Made by a program: the position numbers and the translations under genes. A stretch of DNA of 64,000 nucleotides from Antarcticirhabdus aurantiaca (GTDB lineage: Bacteria; Pseudomonadota; Alphaproteobacteria; Rhizobiales; Rhizobiaceae), in NCBI RefSeq assembly GCF_009765365.1, contig NZ_VTOM01000009.1:142598-206597 (forward strand). The letters run 5' to 3'. This document shows positions 47,727 to 56,992 of the stretch, one piece after another (positions within the stretch are counted from its first letter, which is position 1; the number at the start of each line of letters is the position of its first letter). Below the pieces are notes generated by a model that saw only the letters and a list, made by a program, of their open reading frames with translations, was not told where the DNA came from and did not search any database.

Positions 47727-48808
47727 GCGGCCCCGCGCACCCGCCGCTCGTCGCGGTCGGCGAGATCCCGCACATCGACACGGCTCGGCTCTTCAGACCG
47801 GTCGACAGCCAGCCGAGCCCGATTGACAACTTCATCGCCAACACCAACGCCATTAACAAGATCCTGGTGAACGCGACCGCGTCCGAAGCGCCGACCCCCG
47901 AACTCGCGGCCGTGGTCGTGCTCGGCTACCTCTCCGCGGTGGAAACCTACTTCAGGACGCTCCTGAGCCGGCTCGCGCACGTGGACCCGGTAACGATGCT
48001 CAAGCTCGGGAGCAAGCAGATCTCATTCGCGGTCGCGATGTCCCGCCCGCGGGAGACGTTGGCGGAGGCGCTCTACGAGGATTCCTTCGCCTCGGTGAAG
48101 GAGCTCAAGTCGCGTCTGAACGAGATCGGGATGGCCAACCTACCGTCGGAGCTGGCCAACGCCCTCGCCACCTACGACAAGATCTGCCACGTCCGACACT
48201 GCTGCGTCCACCGCTTCGGCTACCTCGGCACCAAGAACGCGAACGACCTGGGCCTCTCGACACACGCGCACCTCGTCGGACAGATCTTCACTGCCGACGT
48301 CGACGGCCTCAATGACATCGCGGACGCGCTTCAGCAGTTCGTGAAAGCCCTTAACAACCACATCTTCCGCTTCGTCACGGACAGGACCGTTGACGACCAG
48401 AATGGTCCAAATCCTCAATGCGGATGGCGCTGGACCTGGGACGTCGACGCCGATGCCGACGCTTTCGCGCCCTTCTACGATCTCTTCGCAGTCCGCCGGG
48501 GCACTCCGCCTAGCGTTGGCGCCGCCGAGGCATACAGGACGTTCAGGGACCTGAACCTCAGGAAGGCACGGAAGATGGAAGAGCGGCAGGACGCCGCTCT
48601 CGCAGCTGCGGCTAAATCCGGCACGGCACTGACTGATCCAAAACCTGACACGCTCGAACAACGGCACGCCGCCGCGGAGCCGGACAACGCACGATCGCTT
48701 CCCGATCCGGTTCCCCCCGTCGTGCCCAGGAGACGGCGACGTAGCATGGCGAGCGCCTCGTCGGAAGACAGTCCGTTCACCCCCACGCGCGAGGACCCAA
48801 TCACCTGA
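47723..48808 (+). CDS. HEPN-like protein, candidate ribonuclease effector
   Basis: A 361-aa protein with a helical N-terminal domain. Around residues 150-170 the sequence LATYDKICHVRHCCVHRFGYLG carries R158-x4-H163, the R-x4-6-H pattern of HEPN ribonucleases, in the context R-H-x-x-V-H-x-x-G known from HEPN families. Residues 33-150 supply the preceding helices. The C-terminal 90 residues are charged, Ala/Pro-rich and probably disordered (RRRRRS). It starts with a 4-bp overlap with the ATPase stop. The domain call rests on motif and helical pattern only. Alternatives are a Swt1- or MAE-like HEPN toxin or a non-catalytic partner. Confidence 0.7.
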   Translation: MSGPAHPPLVAVGEIPHIDTARLFRPVDSQPSPIDNFIANTNAINKILVNATASEAPTPELAAVVVLGYLSAVETYFRTLLSRLAHVDPVTMLKLGSKQISFAVAMSRPRETLAEALYEDSFASVKELKSRLNEIGMANLPSELANALATYDKICHVRHCCVHRFGYLGTKNANDLGLSTHAHLVGQIFTADVDGLNDIADALQQFVKALNNHIFRFVTDRTVDDQNGPNPQCGWRWTWDVDADADAFAPFYDLFAVRRGTPPSVGAAEAYRTFRDLNLRKARKMEERQDAALAAAAKSGTALTDPKPDTLEQRHAAAEPDNARSLPDPVPPVVPRRRRRSMASASSEDSPFTPTREDPIT

Positions 48809-49229
48809 CCCGCAAGCCGATCCCGGATGCCGATTGTGAGATGGTCGGCACCCGAACAGCCGGGTCGGCGAGGCCGCCCTGCTTGAGCGTGATCAGCGGT
48901 TGCCGTAGCCGGAGCCTGGCACGAGCGAGAGCTTACCGAGGGCCGTCGTCGCCATCTCGCCGGGGCTCGTGCCCTGGAGGCATCACGTGGTGGTTTGCCG
49001 ATCGCCAAATTCCCGAAGCGGAGGCATTCGAAAGGACATCGTCACTTACCCTGCCCCGACTGTCGGCGTCCCTCGTTGAGATGCCCCTAGAGGCTGCTAT
49101 GGACCGTGGACAGTGGTGTGTCGGATCAGCGAGGCTCGTTCTGGTCGGAGGGTCGTCGAGCAAAGACGTCTGTCTTGACTCGACTGGCCGACGCCCCGGA
49201 TGGCCTCACTGATACGACCAGCACAACGC
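48809..49229. other. Gap between the HEPN gene and the first tartrate-region regulator
   Basis: About 420 bases without a credible gene. Short frames on both strands exist but show no domain, no SD and low-complexity composition. It could hold decayed sequence or the junction between the island set and the tartrate block. No tRNA or attachment repeat was recognised. Confidence 0.5.
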
Positions 49230-50159
49230 CTATCCGTGGTCCATAGCAGCTTCTAAAGACTTGCTTTCGCTCGACGTCAAAGCAGCCCAAGCGGATTCGA
49301 TGACTCCGCTCTGCCGGGATGCTGGACGGAACAACCGTATCTCGACGGGTATCGCGACCTCGGGCGGGCCAGCCATCATGAGGCGCCCGTCGCGGAGATC
49401 GTCCTCTGCAAGGGTCATTGGCAACCACGCCAGTCCCGTTCCCGCCCTCGCCATGGTTAGAAGGGTCGCGGCTAGGTGGGACTTGAACACTGGGGTGCGC
49501 GAGGATCGTGCTACAGTGTCGGATTGCACAGTGGCGATTATGCGGCCCAGCCCCGACTTTTCGCTATACGCCAGATAGTCCATGCCCCCAGGCTGGTCCA
49601 ACGACCACAATACCCTTCCCTCCGGCCCTGGAGCGCTAACGGGCACCAGGGTGTCCGATCCAACGATCGTGCTCTTGAACTGCTGGGGATCAAGCCTGCT
49701 CGGGACAGCGGCATGATGGTGGCACAGCAGGAACTGTGCGTCCCCGCGCGACAGGATCTGCTCGCACGCCTCCATGCTGTCGGAGACCAGGTTGAGATTG
49801 CCCCGACCGAATAGTTCGTCGTTCCGGCGGATCCAGGTCGGGAAGAACGTGAATGAGAGTACGTGGGTGGCCGCTATCGTCAAGGTATGGGCCTGCCTCT
49901 CCGCAACGGCCAGCGTATCGCGACGCATCTGCTGGATGGCCCTGCTGAGCATTGCGGCCTGTGTTTGGAAATGCAGGCCGGCCGCGGTGAGCGAAACCGA
50001 GTGGGTCGTCCGCACGAAGAGGTCAGTTCCCACCCACTGCTCGAGCGCGCGGACACGTCTCGAGAAAGCGGGCTGCGTGACATTGCGCCGTTCCGCAGCG
50101 CGCGAGAAGTTAAGCGTTTCGGCTAAGGCGAGGTAGTCCTCAAGCCACATCGACTCCAT
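49230..50159 (-). CDS. LysR-family transcriptional regulator (dctA/tartrate-linked)
   Basis: A 309-aa LTTR. The HTH is NFSRAAERRNVTQPAFSRRVRALEQW (about residues 17-42), the canonical QPAFSRR form, followed by the effector domain with SGLGRIIATVQ and a TGLAWLPMTLAEDDL segment. It is divergent from dctA with a 175-base gap that should hold its operator. It is a clear paralogue of the second LysR at 56937. I chose ATG 50159; ATG 50150, preceded by GGAG, is equally possible, and a GTG lies at 50189. Confidence 0.9.
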   Translation of the reverse strand: MESMWLEDYLALAETLNFSRAAERRNVTQPAFSRRVRALEQWVGTDLFVRTTHSVSLTAAGLHFQTQAAMLSRAIQQMRRDTLAVAERQAHTLTIAATHVLSFTFFPTWIRRNDELFGRGNLNLVSDSMEACEQILSRGDAQFLLCHHHAAVPSRLDPQQFKSTIVGSDTLVPVSAPGPEGRVLWSLDQPGGMDYLAYSEKSGLGRIIATVQSDTVARSSRTPVFKSHLAATLLTMARAGTGLAWLPMTLAEDDLRDGRLMMAGPPEVAIPVEIRLFRPASRQSGVIESAWAALTSSESKSLEAAMDHG

Positions 50160-50334
50160 CGGTAATGCGCCTTCGTCATAAACAGACACTTCAAATGCAT
50201 TAGCCTTGCCCCTCGAGCAGGGCTACGGATCCTCCATCACCCGCCCGCCGAGCACGGACCGAAGCTGGGACAATTTCCCTTACAGGTCAATCGGTACGTG
50301 ACGCGGAGGCTTGGGCAAGGGAGGGTCCAGGAAG

Positions 50335-51669
50335 ATGAAGACACTACGCTCCGGCGTCCTCAACCAACTCTACGTGCAGGTTCTGATCGGCATAACGATC
50401 GGAGGGCTCATCGGCTTCCTCTGGCCACAGGTCGGCACCTCGCTCCAGCCCATCGCCGACGGCTTCATCAAGCTCATCAAGATGCTGCTGTCGCCGATCA
50501 TCTTCGGCACCGTCGTCGTCGGCATAGCCAAGATGAGCAACATCAAGGAAGTCGGGCGCATCGGCGCGAAGGCGCTGCTCTACTTCGAGATCGTCTCGAC
50601 GCTCGCCCTCCTAATCGGGCTCGTCGTCGTCAACGTCATGCGTCCTGGCGAGGGAATGAACATCGACGCGACGCACATAGACACCTCGTCCATCTCCACC
50701 TACGTCCAGGCGTCGCAGGCCGATCACGGCATCGTCAAGTTCCTGCTCGACATCATCCCGGTCACGATCGTGGACGCCTTCGCCAAGGGCGCGATGCTCC
50801 AGGTGATCCTCATCTCCGTCCTGGTCGGCGTCGCGCTGGTCCAGCTCGGGGAGCGCGGAAAGCCGCTCGTCGGCCTGATCGATGCCTTGTTGCAGACGCT
50901 GTTCAAGATCGTCGGCATTGTGATGCGGCTCGCCCCGCTCGGAGCCGGCGCGGGCATCGCCTTCACCATCGGCAAGTACGGCATCGGCACGATCTGGTCG
51001 CTCGCCTACCTCATGCTCGGGGTCTACGTCACCTCGATCCTGTTCGTGGTCGTGGTGCTCGGCAGCGTTGCCTACTGGTCCGGGTTCCCGCTGCCCTCGT
51101 TCCTCCGCTACTTCAAGGACGAGATCCTCATCGTGCTCGGCACCTGCTCGACCGAGGCCGTCATGCCCCAGATGCTGGCCAAGCTCGAGCGGCTGGGATG
51201 CGACAAGACCGTGGTCGGGCTGGTGCTGCCCACCGGCTACACGTTCAACGCCGACGGCACGTCGATCTACCTCACGATGGCCGCAGTCTTCGTCGCTCAG
51301 GCCACCAACACCGATCTCGGCATCGCCGACCAGCTCGTGCTCCTCGGCGTCCTGCTCCTGACCTCGAAGGGATCCGCGGGCGTCGCCGGAGCGGGATTCA
51401 TCACCCTGGCGGCCACCCTGTCGTCGATCGGCACCGTCCCGGTTGCGGGCCTCGTCCTGCTACTCGGCGTCGACCGCTTCATGAACGAGGCGCGTGCCGT
51501 CACGAACCTCATTGGCAACGGTATCGCCACGATCGCCGTCGCCAACTGGGAGGGCGTGTTCGATCGGAGCCAGGCGCGCGAGGTGATGCGCCTCCATCGG
51601 GAGGGCAAACTTCCGGACGTCCAGGACGAGGCGCCCGAAGACAGCCACAACCTCGTCCCCCAGCACTGA
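50335..51669 (+). CDS. dctA: C4-dicarboxylate:cation symporter DctA
   Basis: A 444-aa membrane symporter of the glutamate/dicarboxylate family. Visible are the start QLYVQVLIGITIGGLIGFLWP, the family serine-rich segment LGTCSTEAVMPQML (about residue 275), the substrate segment PTGYTFNADGTSIYLT (about 300), and SKGSAGVAGAGFITLAAT (about 345). It imports succinate, malate and fumarate; tartrate uptake here is inferred from context. ATG 50335 follows AGGA; the frame opens at 50311. It is divergent from the LysR gene and upstream of tarD. Confidence 0.95.
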   Translation: MKTLRSGVLNQLYVQVLIGITIGGLIGFLWPQVGTSLQPIADGFIKLIKMLLSPIIFGTVVVGIAKMSNIKEVGRIGAKALLYFEIVSTLALLIGLVVVNVMRPGEGMNIDATHIDTSSISTYVQASQADHGIVKFLLDIIPVTIVDAFAKGAMLQVILISVLVGVALVQLGERGKPLVGLIDALLQTLFKIVGIVMRLAPLGAGAGIAFTIGKYGIGTIWSLAYLMLGVYVTSILFVVVVLGSVAYWSGFPLPSFLRYFKDEILIVLGTCSTEAVMPQMLAKLERLGCDKTVVGLVLPTGYTFNADGTSIYLTMAAVFVAQATNTDLGIADQLVLLGVLLLTSKGSAGVAGAGFITLAATLSSIGTVPVAGLVLLLGVDRFMNEARAVTNLIGNGIATIAVANWEGVFDRSQAREVMRLHREGKLPDVQDEAPEDSHNLVPQH

Positions 51670-51709
51670 CCATTCAGCTAGCCAACCGAGAACCCAAGGG
51701 AGAACTTCC

Positions 51710-52873
51710 ATGCGCATCGTCGACGTTGTCGAGGTCACCAAGCCGATCGCCTCGCCCATCCGCAACGCCTACATCGACTTCTCGAAGATGACCGCCAGCC
51801 TTGTCGCGGTCGTGACGGACGTCGTCCGCGACGGTCGCCGCGTCGTCGGCTACGGCTTCAACTCGAACGGCCGCTATGGCCAGGGCGGCCTCATCCGCGA
51901 GCGCTTCCGCGACCGGATCATCGAGGCCGACCCGCAGAGCCTCCTGAACGACGCCGGCACCAACCTCGACCCCCATCGCATCTGGGCCAAGATGATGATG
52001 AACGAGAAGCCCGGCGGCCACGGCGAGCGCTCGGTCGCGGTCGGCACCATCGACATGGCGGTCTGGGACGCGGTCGCCAAGATCGAGGGCAAGCCGCTCT
52101 TCCGGCTTCTCGCCGAGATGAAGGGCCGCGAGGCCAACCCGCGGGTCTTCGTTTACGCAGCCGGCGGCTACTACTACCCCGGCAAGGATGACTCCGCGCT
52201 CCGCAAGGAGATGCGCGGCTACCTCGACCGCGGCTACAACGTCGTGAAGATGAAGATCGGTGGCGCCCCCATCGACGAGGACCGGCGCCGCATCGAGGCG
52301 GTTCTGGAGGAGATCGGGTCGCAGGCGCGCCTCGCCGTCGACGCGAACGGCCGCTTCGACCTCGAGACCGGCATCGCCTACGCCAAGATGCTCCGGGACT
52401 ACCCGCTGTTCTGGTACGAGGAGATCGGCGACCCGCTGGACTACGCGCTCCAGGCCGCGATCTCCGAATTCTACGACGCGCCGATGGCGACAGGCGAGAA
52501 CCTGTTCTCGCACCAGGACGCCCGCAACCTCCTGCGCTACGGGGGCATGCGCGCCGACCGCGACTACCTCCAGTTCGACTGCGCGCTGTCCTACGGCCTC
52601 GTGGAGTACCTGCGCACCCTCGACGTCCTGCGCCAGTTCGGCTGGTCCCCGGAACGCTGCATCCCGCACGGCGGCCACCAGATGTCGCTCAACATCGCGG
52701 CCGGCCTCGGGCTCGGCGGCAACGAGAGCTACCCCGACCTGTTCCAGCCCTACGGCGGGTTCCCGGACGGCGTGAAGGTGCAGGACGGCCACATCGTCAT
52801 GCCCGACCTGCCGGGCATCGGCTTCGAGGGCAAGTCCGACCTCATCAAGGTCATGCGCGAACTCGCGGAGTGA
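51710..52873 (+). CDS. tarD: D-tartrate dehydratase (TarD-like, enolase superfamily)
   Basis: A 387-aa mandelate-racemase-type enzyme. The start VEVTKPIASPIRNAYIDFSKMT, GGHGERSVAVGTIDMAVWDAVAKI, the catalytic Lys in VVKMKIGGAPIDEDRRRIE (about residue 184), metal ligands in AVDANGRFD, EEIGDPLDY and ATGENLFSH, and the His in IPHGGHQMSLNIA (about 322) match, from what I know of it, the characterised D-tartrate dehydratase of Bradyrhizobium nearly residue for residue. It dehydrates D-tartrate to oxaloacetate, which could feed the malic enzyme next door. A strong hairpin follows the stop. Confidence 0.93.
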   Translation: MRIVDVVEVTKPIASPIRNAYIDFSKMTASLVAVVTDVVRDGRRVVGYGFNSNGRYGQGGLIRERFRDRIIEADPQSLLNDAGTNLDPHRIWAKMMMNEKPGGHGERSVAVGTIDMAVWDAVAKIEGKPLFRLLAEMKGREANPRVFVYAAGGYYYPGKDDSALRKEMRGYLDRGYNVVKMKIGGAPIDEDRRRIEAVLEEIGSQARLAVDANGRFDLETGIAYAKMLRDYPLFWYEEIGDPLDYALQAAISEFYDAPMATGENLFSHQDARNLLRYGGMRADRDYLQFDCALSYGLVEYLRTLDVLRQFGWSPERCIPHGGHQMSLNIAAGLGLGGNESYPDLFQPYGGFPDGVKVQDGHIVMPDLPGIGFEGKSDLIKVMRELAE

Positions 52874-52878
52874 CGTCG

Positions 52879-52908
52879 CGGACGGGCACGGGAAACCGTG
52901 CCCGTCCG
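52879..52908 (+). other. Intercistronic hairpin between tarD and malic enzyme
   Basis: A perfect 13-bp stem with a GAAA loop (52879-52891 with 52896-52908). It starts 5 bases after the tarD stop and 27 bases before the malic enzyme ATG. No T run follows, so it is more likely an mRNA processing or stability element than a full terminator. Confidence 0.75.
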
Positions 52909-52935
52909 TATCCTGACATGCCCGGGGAGGCGGCG

Positions 52936-55224
52936 ATGATCGAAGACTTCAGGCAGGCGGCCCTCGACTACCATCGCCACCCGCAGCCCGGTAAGCTGGG
53001 GATCCAGACGACCAAGCGGATGGAGACGCAGCGCGACCTCGCGCTCGCCTATTCTCCCGGCGTGGCGGCTCCCTGCGAGGTCATCGTCGCCGACCCCGCG
53101 GCGGCGCGCGAGTTCACGGCGCGCGGCAACCTCGTGGGCGTCGTCACCAATGGCACCGCCGTCCTCGGCCTCGGCAACATCGGCCCGCTCGCCTCGAAGC
53201 CGGTGATGGAGGGCAAGGCTGTCCTCTTCAGGAAGTTCGCCGGGATCGACTCCTTCGACATCGAGGTCGACACGACGGACGTCGCCCGTTTCTGCGACGC
53301 GGTCGCGCTCCTCGAGCCGACCTTCGGCGGCATCAACCTCGAGGACATCAAGGCGCCCGAGTGCTTCCTCATCGAGGCGGAACTGCGCTCTCGCATGCGC
53401 ATCCCCGTCTTCCACGACGACCAGCACGGAACGGCCATCGTCTGCGCGGCCGCGATCACCAACGCGCTCCTGCTCCAGGAGAAGCGGATCGAGGACGTGA
53501 GGCTCGTGACGGCGGGCGCCGGTGCGGCCGCCATCGCATGCGTCGAGCTCCTGGTCTCCATGGGGATGAGCCCCGCCAACGTCACGCTGACCGACATCGA
53601 CGGCGTGGTCCACGCCGACCGGGCCGGCGAGATGCTGCCGAACATGCGGCGCTTCGCCCACGCGACGACCGCGCGGACGCTCGGCGACGTCGTCGGGGGC
53701 GCAGACATCTTCCTCGGGCTCTCGGCGCCGGGGGTCTTCAAACCGGACTGGCTGCCGCTGCTCGCCCCCCGCCCGCTGATCCTCGCGATGGCGAACCCGA
53801 ACCCGGAGATCATGCCCCACTTGGTGCGGGAACGCCGTCCCGACGCGATCGTCGCGACGGGGCGTTCGGACTTCCCAAACCAGGTGAACAACCTCCTGTG
53901 CTTCCCCTACATCTTCCGCGGCGCGCTTGACTGCCAGGCCACGGAGATCAACGAGGCCATGAAGATGGCGGCGGTCTCGGCGATCGCCGCCCTCGCGCGC
54001 GCCGAACCCGACGAGGCGGTCGCCAACGCCTACGGCGGCGAGGCGCTGCTCTTCGGGCCCGAGCACATCATCCCGAAGCCATTCGACCCGAGACTGATCC
54101 TTGAGGTCGCGCCGGCCGTCGCGAGGGCCGCCGAGCAGACGGGCGTGGCGCTCAGCCCGATCGGCGACCTGGCGGCCTACCGGGCGAGCCTCGGACGGCA
54201 TGCCCACGGCTCCACCCAGTTGATGATGCCGTTATTCGAGTCCGCGAGACGCGAGACCAAGCGCGTGGCCTATGCGGCGGGAGAGAGCGACTCGATCCTC
54301 CGGGCGGCCCAGATCGTCGTCGACGAGCGCTTGGCGCGGCCCGTCCTCGTCGGCCGCCGCGGCGTGATCGAGGACGGCATTCGCCGCCTGGGCCTGCGCA
54401 TGCGCGTCGACGACCACGTCGAGGTGTTCGATCCCACCGGCGACGACGCGCTCCTCCCCGACTTGCAGGAGCGCTACGTCGCGCTGGTGGAGCGCAGGGG
54501 CGTCCCGCCCGCGGCCGCGCGGCGGCGGCTGCGCCAGCAACCGACCGTCGCGGCGGCGATGCTGCTCGAGGCCGGCCTCGTCGACGCCGCCCTGTGCGGC
54601 ACCCCGGCCGACTGGTCGATGGAGACGAGGCTGGCGCTGGAGATCGTGCCGAGGGCGGAGGGCGTCGACCGCGTCTCGGCCCTGACCGCGCTCATCCACG
54701 GTCAGGGAACGCTGTTCTTCGCGGACACCCACCTGAACGTGGACCCGACGGCGGAGCAGTTGGCCGAGCTGACGCTGATGGCGGCGGAGCAGGTCAGGCG
54801 CTTCGGCCTCACGCCGAACGTCGCGCTGCTCTCCCACTCGAACTTCGGCGCGTCGAAGGCGCCCAGCGCGCGCAAGATGCGCGATGCCCTTCGGCTCGTC
54901 CGCGCGCGGGCGCCCGAACTGCGGATAGACGGCGAGATGCATGCGGACGCCGCGATCAACCCGTCGATCCGTTCCAGCGTCGTGAGCGAGAGCGTGCTCG
55001 ACGGTCCCGCCAACCTGCTCGTCATGCCCTCGCTCGACGCCGCGAACATCGCGTTGACGCTCCTGACCTCCGTCACCCGGGGCGTCGCGGTCGGCCCCAT
55101 TCTGGTCGGGATGTCGAAACCCCTGCATGTCCTCGTGCCCTCCACGACGACCCGCGGGATCGTGAACATGACCGCGCTGGTCGTCACCGAGAGCGTCAAC
55201 GACTGGAAGGGAACGCGGGCATGA
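52936..55224 (+). CDS. maeB: NADP-dependent malic enzyme with phosphotransacetylase-like domain
   Basis: A 762-aa MaeB-type fusion. The N-terminal malic domain (about 1-420) has [12 protein letters not shown], the catalytic [45 protein letters not shown] and the NAD(P)-binding [12 protein letters not shown]. The C-terminal 330 residues are a phosphate-acetyltransferase-like regulatory domain ([21 protein letters not shown]). It decarboxylates malate to pyruvate. ATG 52936 follows GGGGAGG; upstream open frame is intergenic. Its stop overlaps the next gene's start (ATGA). In this cluster it probably drains C4 acids to pyruvate. Confidence 0.94.
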   Translation: MIEDFRQAALDYHRHPQPGKLGIQTTKRMETQRDLALAYSPGVAAPCEVIVADPAAAREFTARGNLVGVVTNGTAVLGLGNIGPLASKPVMEGKAVLFRKFAGIDSFDIEVDTTDVARFCDAVALLEPTFGGINLEDIKAPECFLIEAELRSRMRIPVFHDDQHGTAIVCAAAITNALLLQEKRIEDVRLVTAGAGAAAIACVELLVSMGMSPANVTLTDIDGVVHADRAGEMLPNMRRFAHATTARTLGDVVGGADIFLGLSAPGVFKPDWLPLLAPRPLILAMANPNPEIMPHLVRERRPDAIVATGRSDFPNQVNNLLCFPYIFRGALDCQATEINEAMKMAAVSAIAALARAEPDEAVANAYGGEALLFGPEHIIPKPFDPRLILEVAPAVARAAEQTGVALSPIGDLAAYRASLGRHAHGSTQLMMPLFESARRETKRVAYAAGESDSILRAAQIVVDERLARPVLVGRRGVIEDGIRRLGLRMRVDDHVEVFDPTGDDALLPDLQERYVALVERRGVPPAAARRRLRQQPTVAAAMLLEAGLVDAALCGTPADWSMETRLALEIVPRAEGVDRVSALTALIHGQGTLFFADTHLNVDPTAEQLAELTLMAAEQVRRFGLTPNVALLSHSNFGASKAPSARKMRDALRLVRARAPELRIDGEMHADAAINPSIRSSVVSESVLDGPANLLVMPSLDAANIALTLLTSVTRGVAVGPILVGMSKPLHVLVPSTTTRGIVNMTALVVTESVNDWKGTRA

Positions 55225-55997
55225 CGGGCACTAACGGGGTTTCCGAAGAAGGCAGGCGAGCCGCAATGCGGATCGCCGAAATGCGCAACTCGGGGGCGCG
55301 CATCGGGACGCTGGCCTTCGGCTGGGCGCCCGCATTGGCCGAGGCCAACGGCATCCAATTCCTGGAGACACCGGCCGGGACGGCATGGAAGGTCGCCCGC
55401 TCGCCCGAGGGAACGCCCGTCGTGTCCGAGCTGCACCCGTTCGTCGCCGAAGGGGACGCCCTGACCAGGCACGAGGGCGCCCTGCTCGAGATCGAGGTCG
55501 CGGTGACGCTGCGCCGCGACCTCCCCGTCAGGACCGGCGAGGCCTACACGAGGGCCGAGATCCTCGATGCCGTCGGCGAGTTCCGCGTCGGGGCGGAACT
55601 CGTCCGGAGCGTGTTCCTGGAGAACGGGAAGGTTTCGTTCCCGCTCTTCGTCGCCGACCGCATGGGGAACGACGGCTATCTCCTGGGTCCGTTGTTCGAT
55701 CGCGATCACCTCGATGACATCCAGCGCGGCCGCCTGAAGCTGGAACTCGAGGGCGTGCCCCTCTTCGACGCGGACGCGAAGCACGGCAACGGCGACTGCC
55801 TCGGCTGGCTCGTCGATTTCGCCAACCTGGACGCGCGCTTGGTGGACCCTCTGGCAGTGGGCGCCTGCGTGACGACCGGTTCGTTGTGCGGGGCCGTGGC
55901 GATCCCCGGTCCCGGACACGTGGAGGTCGGCTTCGGGAACGGATTCGCGTTCGGCTTCGACCTCGTCGAGCCGACCGGCAACCGGGTGGGCCGGTGA
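55221..55997 (+). CDS. 2-keto-4-pentenoate hydratase/FAH-family protein
   Basis: A 258-aa member of the hydratase/decarboxylase (MhpD-like) family. Evidence includes VAVTLRRDLP, FGNGFAFGFD-type end, a HPFVAEGDALTRHEG region with the acidic metal-binding E-x-E pattern (ALLEIEVAVTL), and the VTTGSLCGAVAIPGPGHVEVGFG segment at about 215, which is typical of these enzymes just before the C-terminus. It may hydrate an unsaturated keto acid or act on oxaloacetate, as some FAH-family proteins do. It overlaps the malic enzyme stop by 4 bp and the dehydrogenase start by 4 bp. Confidence 0.75.
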   Translation: MTGTNGVSEEGRRAAMRIAEMRNSGARIGTLAFGWAPALAEANGIQFLETPAGTAWKVARSPEGTPVVSELHPFVAEGDALTRHEGALLEIEVAVTLRRDLPVRTGEAYTRAEILDAVGEFRVGAELVRSVFLENGKVSFPLFVADRMGNDGYLLGPLFDRDHLDDIQRGRLKLELEGVPLFDADAKHGNGDCLGWLVDFANLDARLVDPLAVGACVTTGSLCGAVAIPGPGHVEVGFGNGFAFGFDLVEPTGNRVGR

Positions 55998-56992
55998 CAG
56001 CGAAGCCTCGCCGCATCGTCATCACGACGCCGACTTTCGATGCCGGTGCCCATGCCTTGATCCGCGAAGCGGGCTTCGAGGCCGTCCACCGGGCCGCCCC
56101 GTCGGACGGGACGCTCCCCGATGGGGACGTGACCGAACTCCTTCGCGACGCGGAGGGGTGGATCGTCGGGCAGTCGCACGTGACGTCCGACGTGCTGGAG
56201 CGCTTCCCGCGGATCAAGGTCGTCTCGCGCAGAGGTGTCGGTCACGACAGGGTCGATCTCGCCGCCGCCCGGCGGGCGGGCGTCGTCGTCACCATTGCCG
56301 CGGGAGGGAACGACGCATCGGTGGCGGACCATGCCGTCGCGTTGATGCTGGCCGTCCTGCGAAGGCTGAGGGAGACCCAGTCGGAGATGGAGCGGGGCGT
56401 CTGGCGGATCCTGACCAGCCACGACCTCTACCGGAAGACCGTCGGCATCGTCGGCCTCGGCCGTGTGGGACGTAGCGTCGTCAAGCGGCTGGCGGGATTC
56501 GAATGCCGCGTCCTCGTCTATACCAGAACGCCGCCGTCCTCCGGCGCGGGCGCCGACAACGCGCTGACGTTCGTGGACCTCGCGACGCTTCTGCGGGAGA
56601 GCGACGTGGTCTCGGTCCACACCCCTCTCACCGACGCCACCGAGTTCATGATCGACGCGTCGGCGATTGGCTCGATGAAGCCCTCGTCGATCCTAGTCAA
56701 CGTCGGGCGCGGCGGCGTGGTGAACGACCGCGACCTGCTCGAGGCCCTTCGTGGCGGGAGGATCGCCGGAGCCGGCCTCGACGTGTTCGCGAGCGAGAGC
56801 CTGCCCGGGTTTGCCGACGTGACCAAGGAACTGGTTTCCTTGCCGAACGTCGTCGCCAGCCCCCATGCGGCCGCCTCGTCGGCGGAGAGCCTGGCTCGGA
56901 CGGACATGCTCGCCGCGGCCGCCGCGGTCGCGGTGCTCAACGGAAGCGGGCTCCCGGCCGAGCAGGTCGTCGCGGATGGTCGACGCCCCTGA
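55994..56992 (+). CDS. D-isomer-specific 2-hydroxyacid dehydrogenase
   Basis: A 332-aa NAD-dependent dehydrogenase. It has a GQSHVTSDVLERFPRIKVVSRRGVGHDRVDL substrate-domain end, the nucleotide motif VGIVGLGRVGRSVVKRL (about residue 152), the catalytic Arg in NVGRGGVVNDRDLLEAL, the Glu-region DVFASESLP and His in ASPHAAASSAES. It may act on glycerate/hydroxypyruvate or on malate-like acids. The GTG at 55994 overlaps the upstream stop by 4 bp (GTGA). The 3' end overlaps the opposing LysR gene by 56 bp. Confidence 0.9.
   Translation: MTAKPRRIVITTPTFDAGAHALIREAGFEAVHRAAPSDGTLPDGDVTELLRDAEGWIVGQSHVTSDVLERFPRIKVVSRRGVGHDRVDLAAARRAGVVVTIAAGGNDASVADHAVALMLAVLRRLRETQSEMERGVWRILTSHDLYRKTVGIVGLGRVGRSVVKRLAGFECRVLVYTRTPPSSGAGADNALTFVDLATLLRESDVVSVHTPLTDATEFMIDASAIGSMKPSSILVNVGRGGVVNDRDLLEALRGGRIAGAGLDVFASESLPGFADVTKELVSLPNVVASPHAAASSAESLARTDMLAAAAAVAVLNGSGLPAEQVVADGRRP

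Larger units (their letters stand above)
42311..48808 (+). mobile_element. Integrated island, left end and minimum extent
   Basis: The left boundary is the tRNA-Pro(GGG) fragment, followed by a tRNA-type tyrosine integrase, a decayed IS630 transposase and the three-gene methyltransferase-ATPase-HEPN set. The right boundary is not determined: no second attachment copy or complete tRNA was recognised to the end of the window. The tartrate block may also be part of it. The end coordinate is only the last clearly accessory gene. Confidence 0.65.

Noticed and set aside
48475..49212. Short frames on both strands in and after the HEPN gene 3' end
   Set aside because: They show no domain, no SD and no composition like a real gene. 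The minus-strand frame overlaps the HEPN gene.
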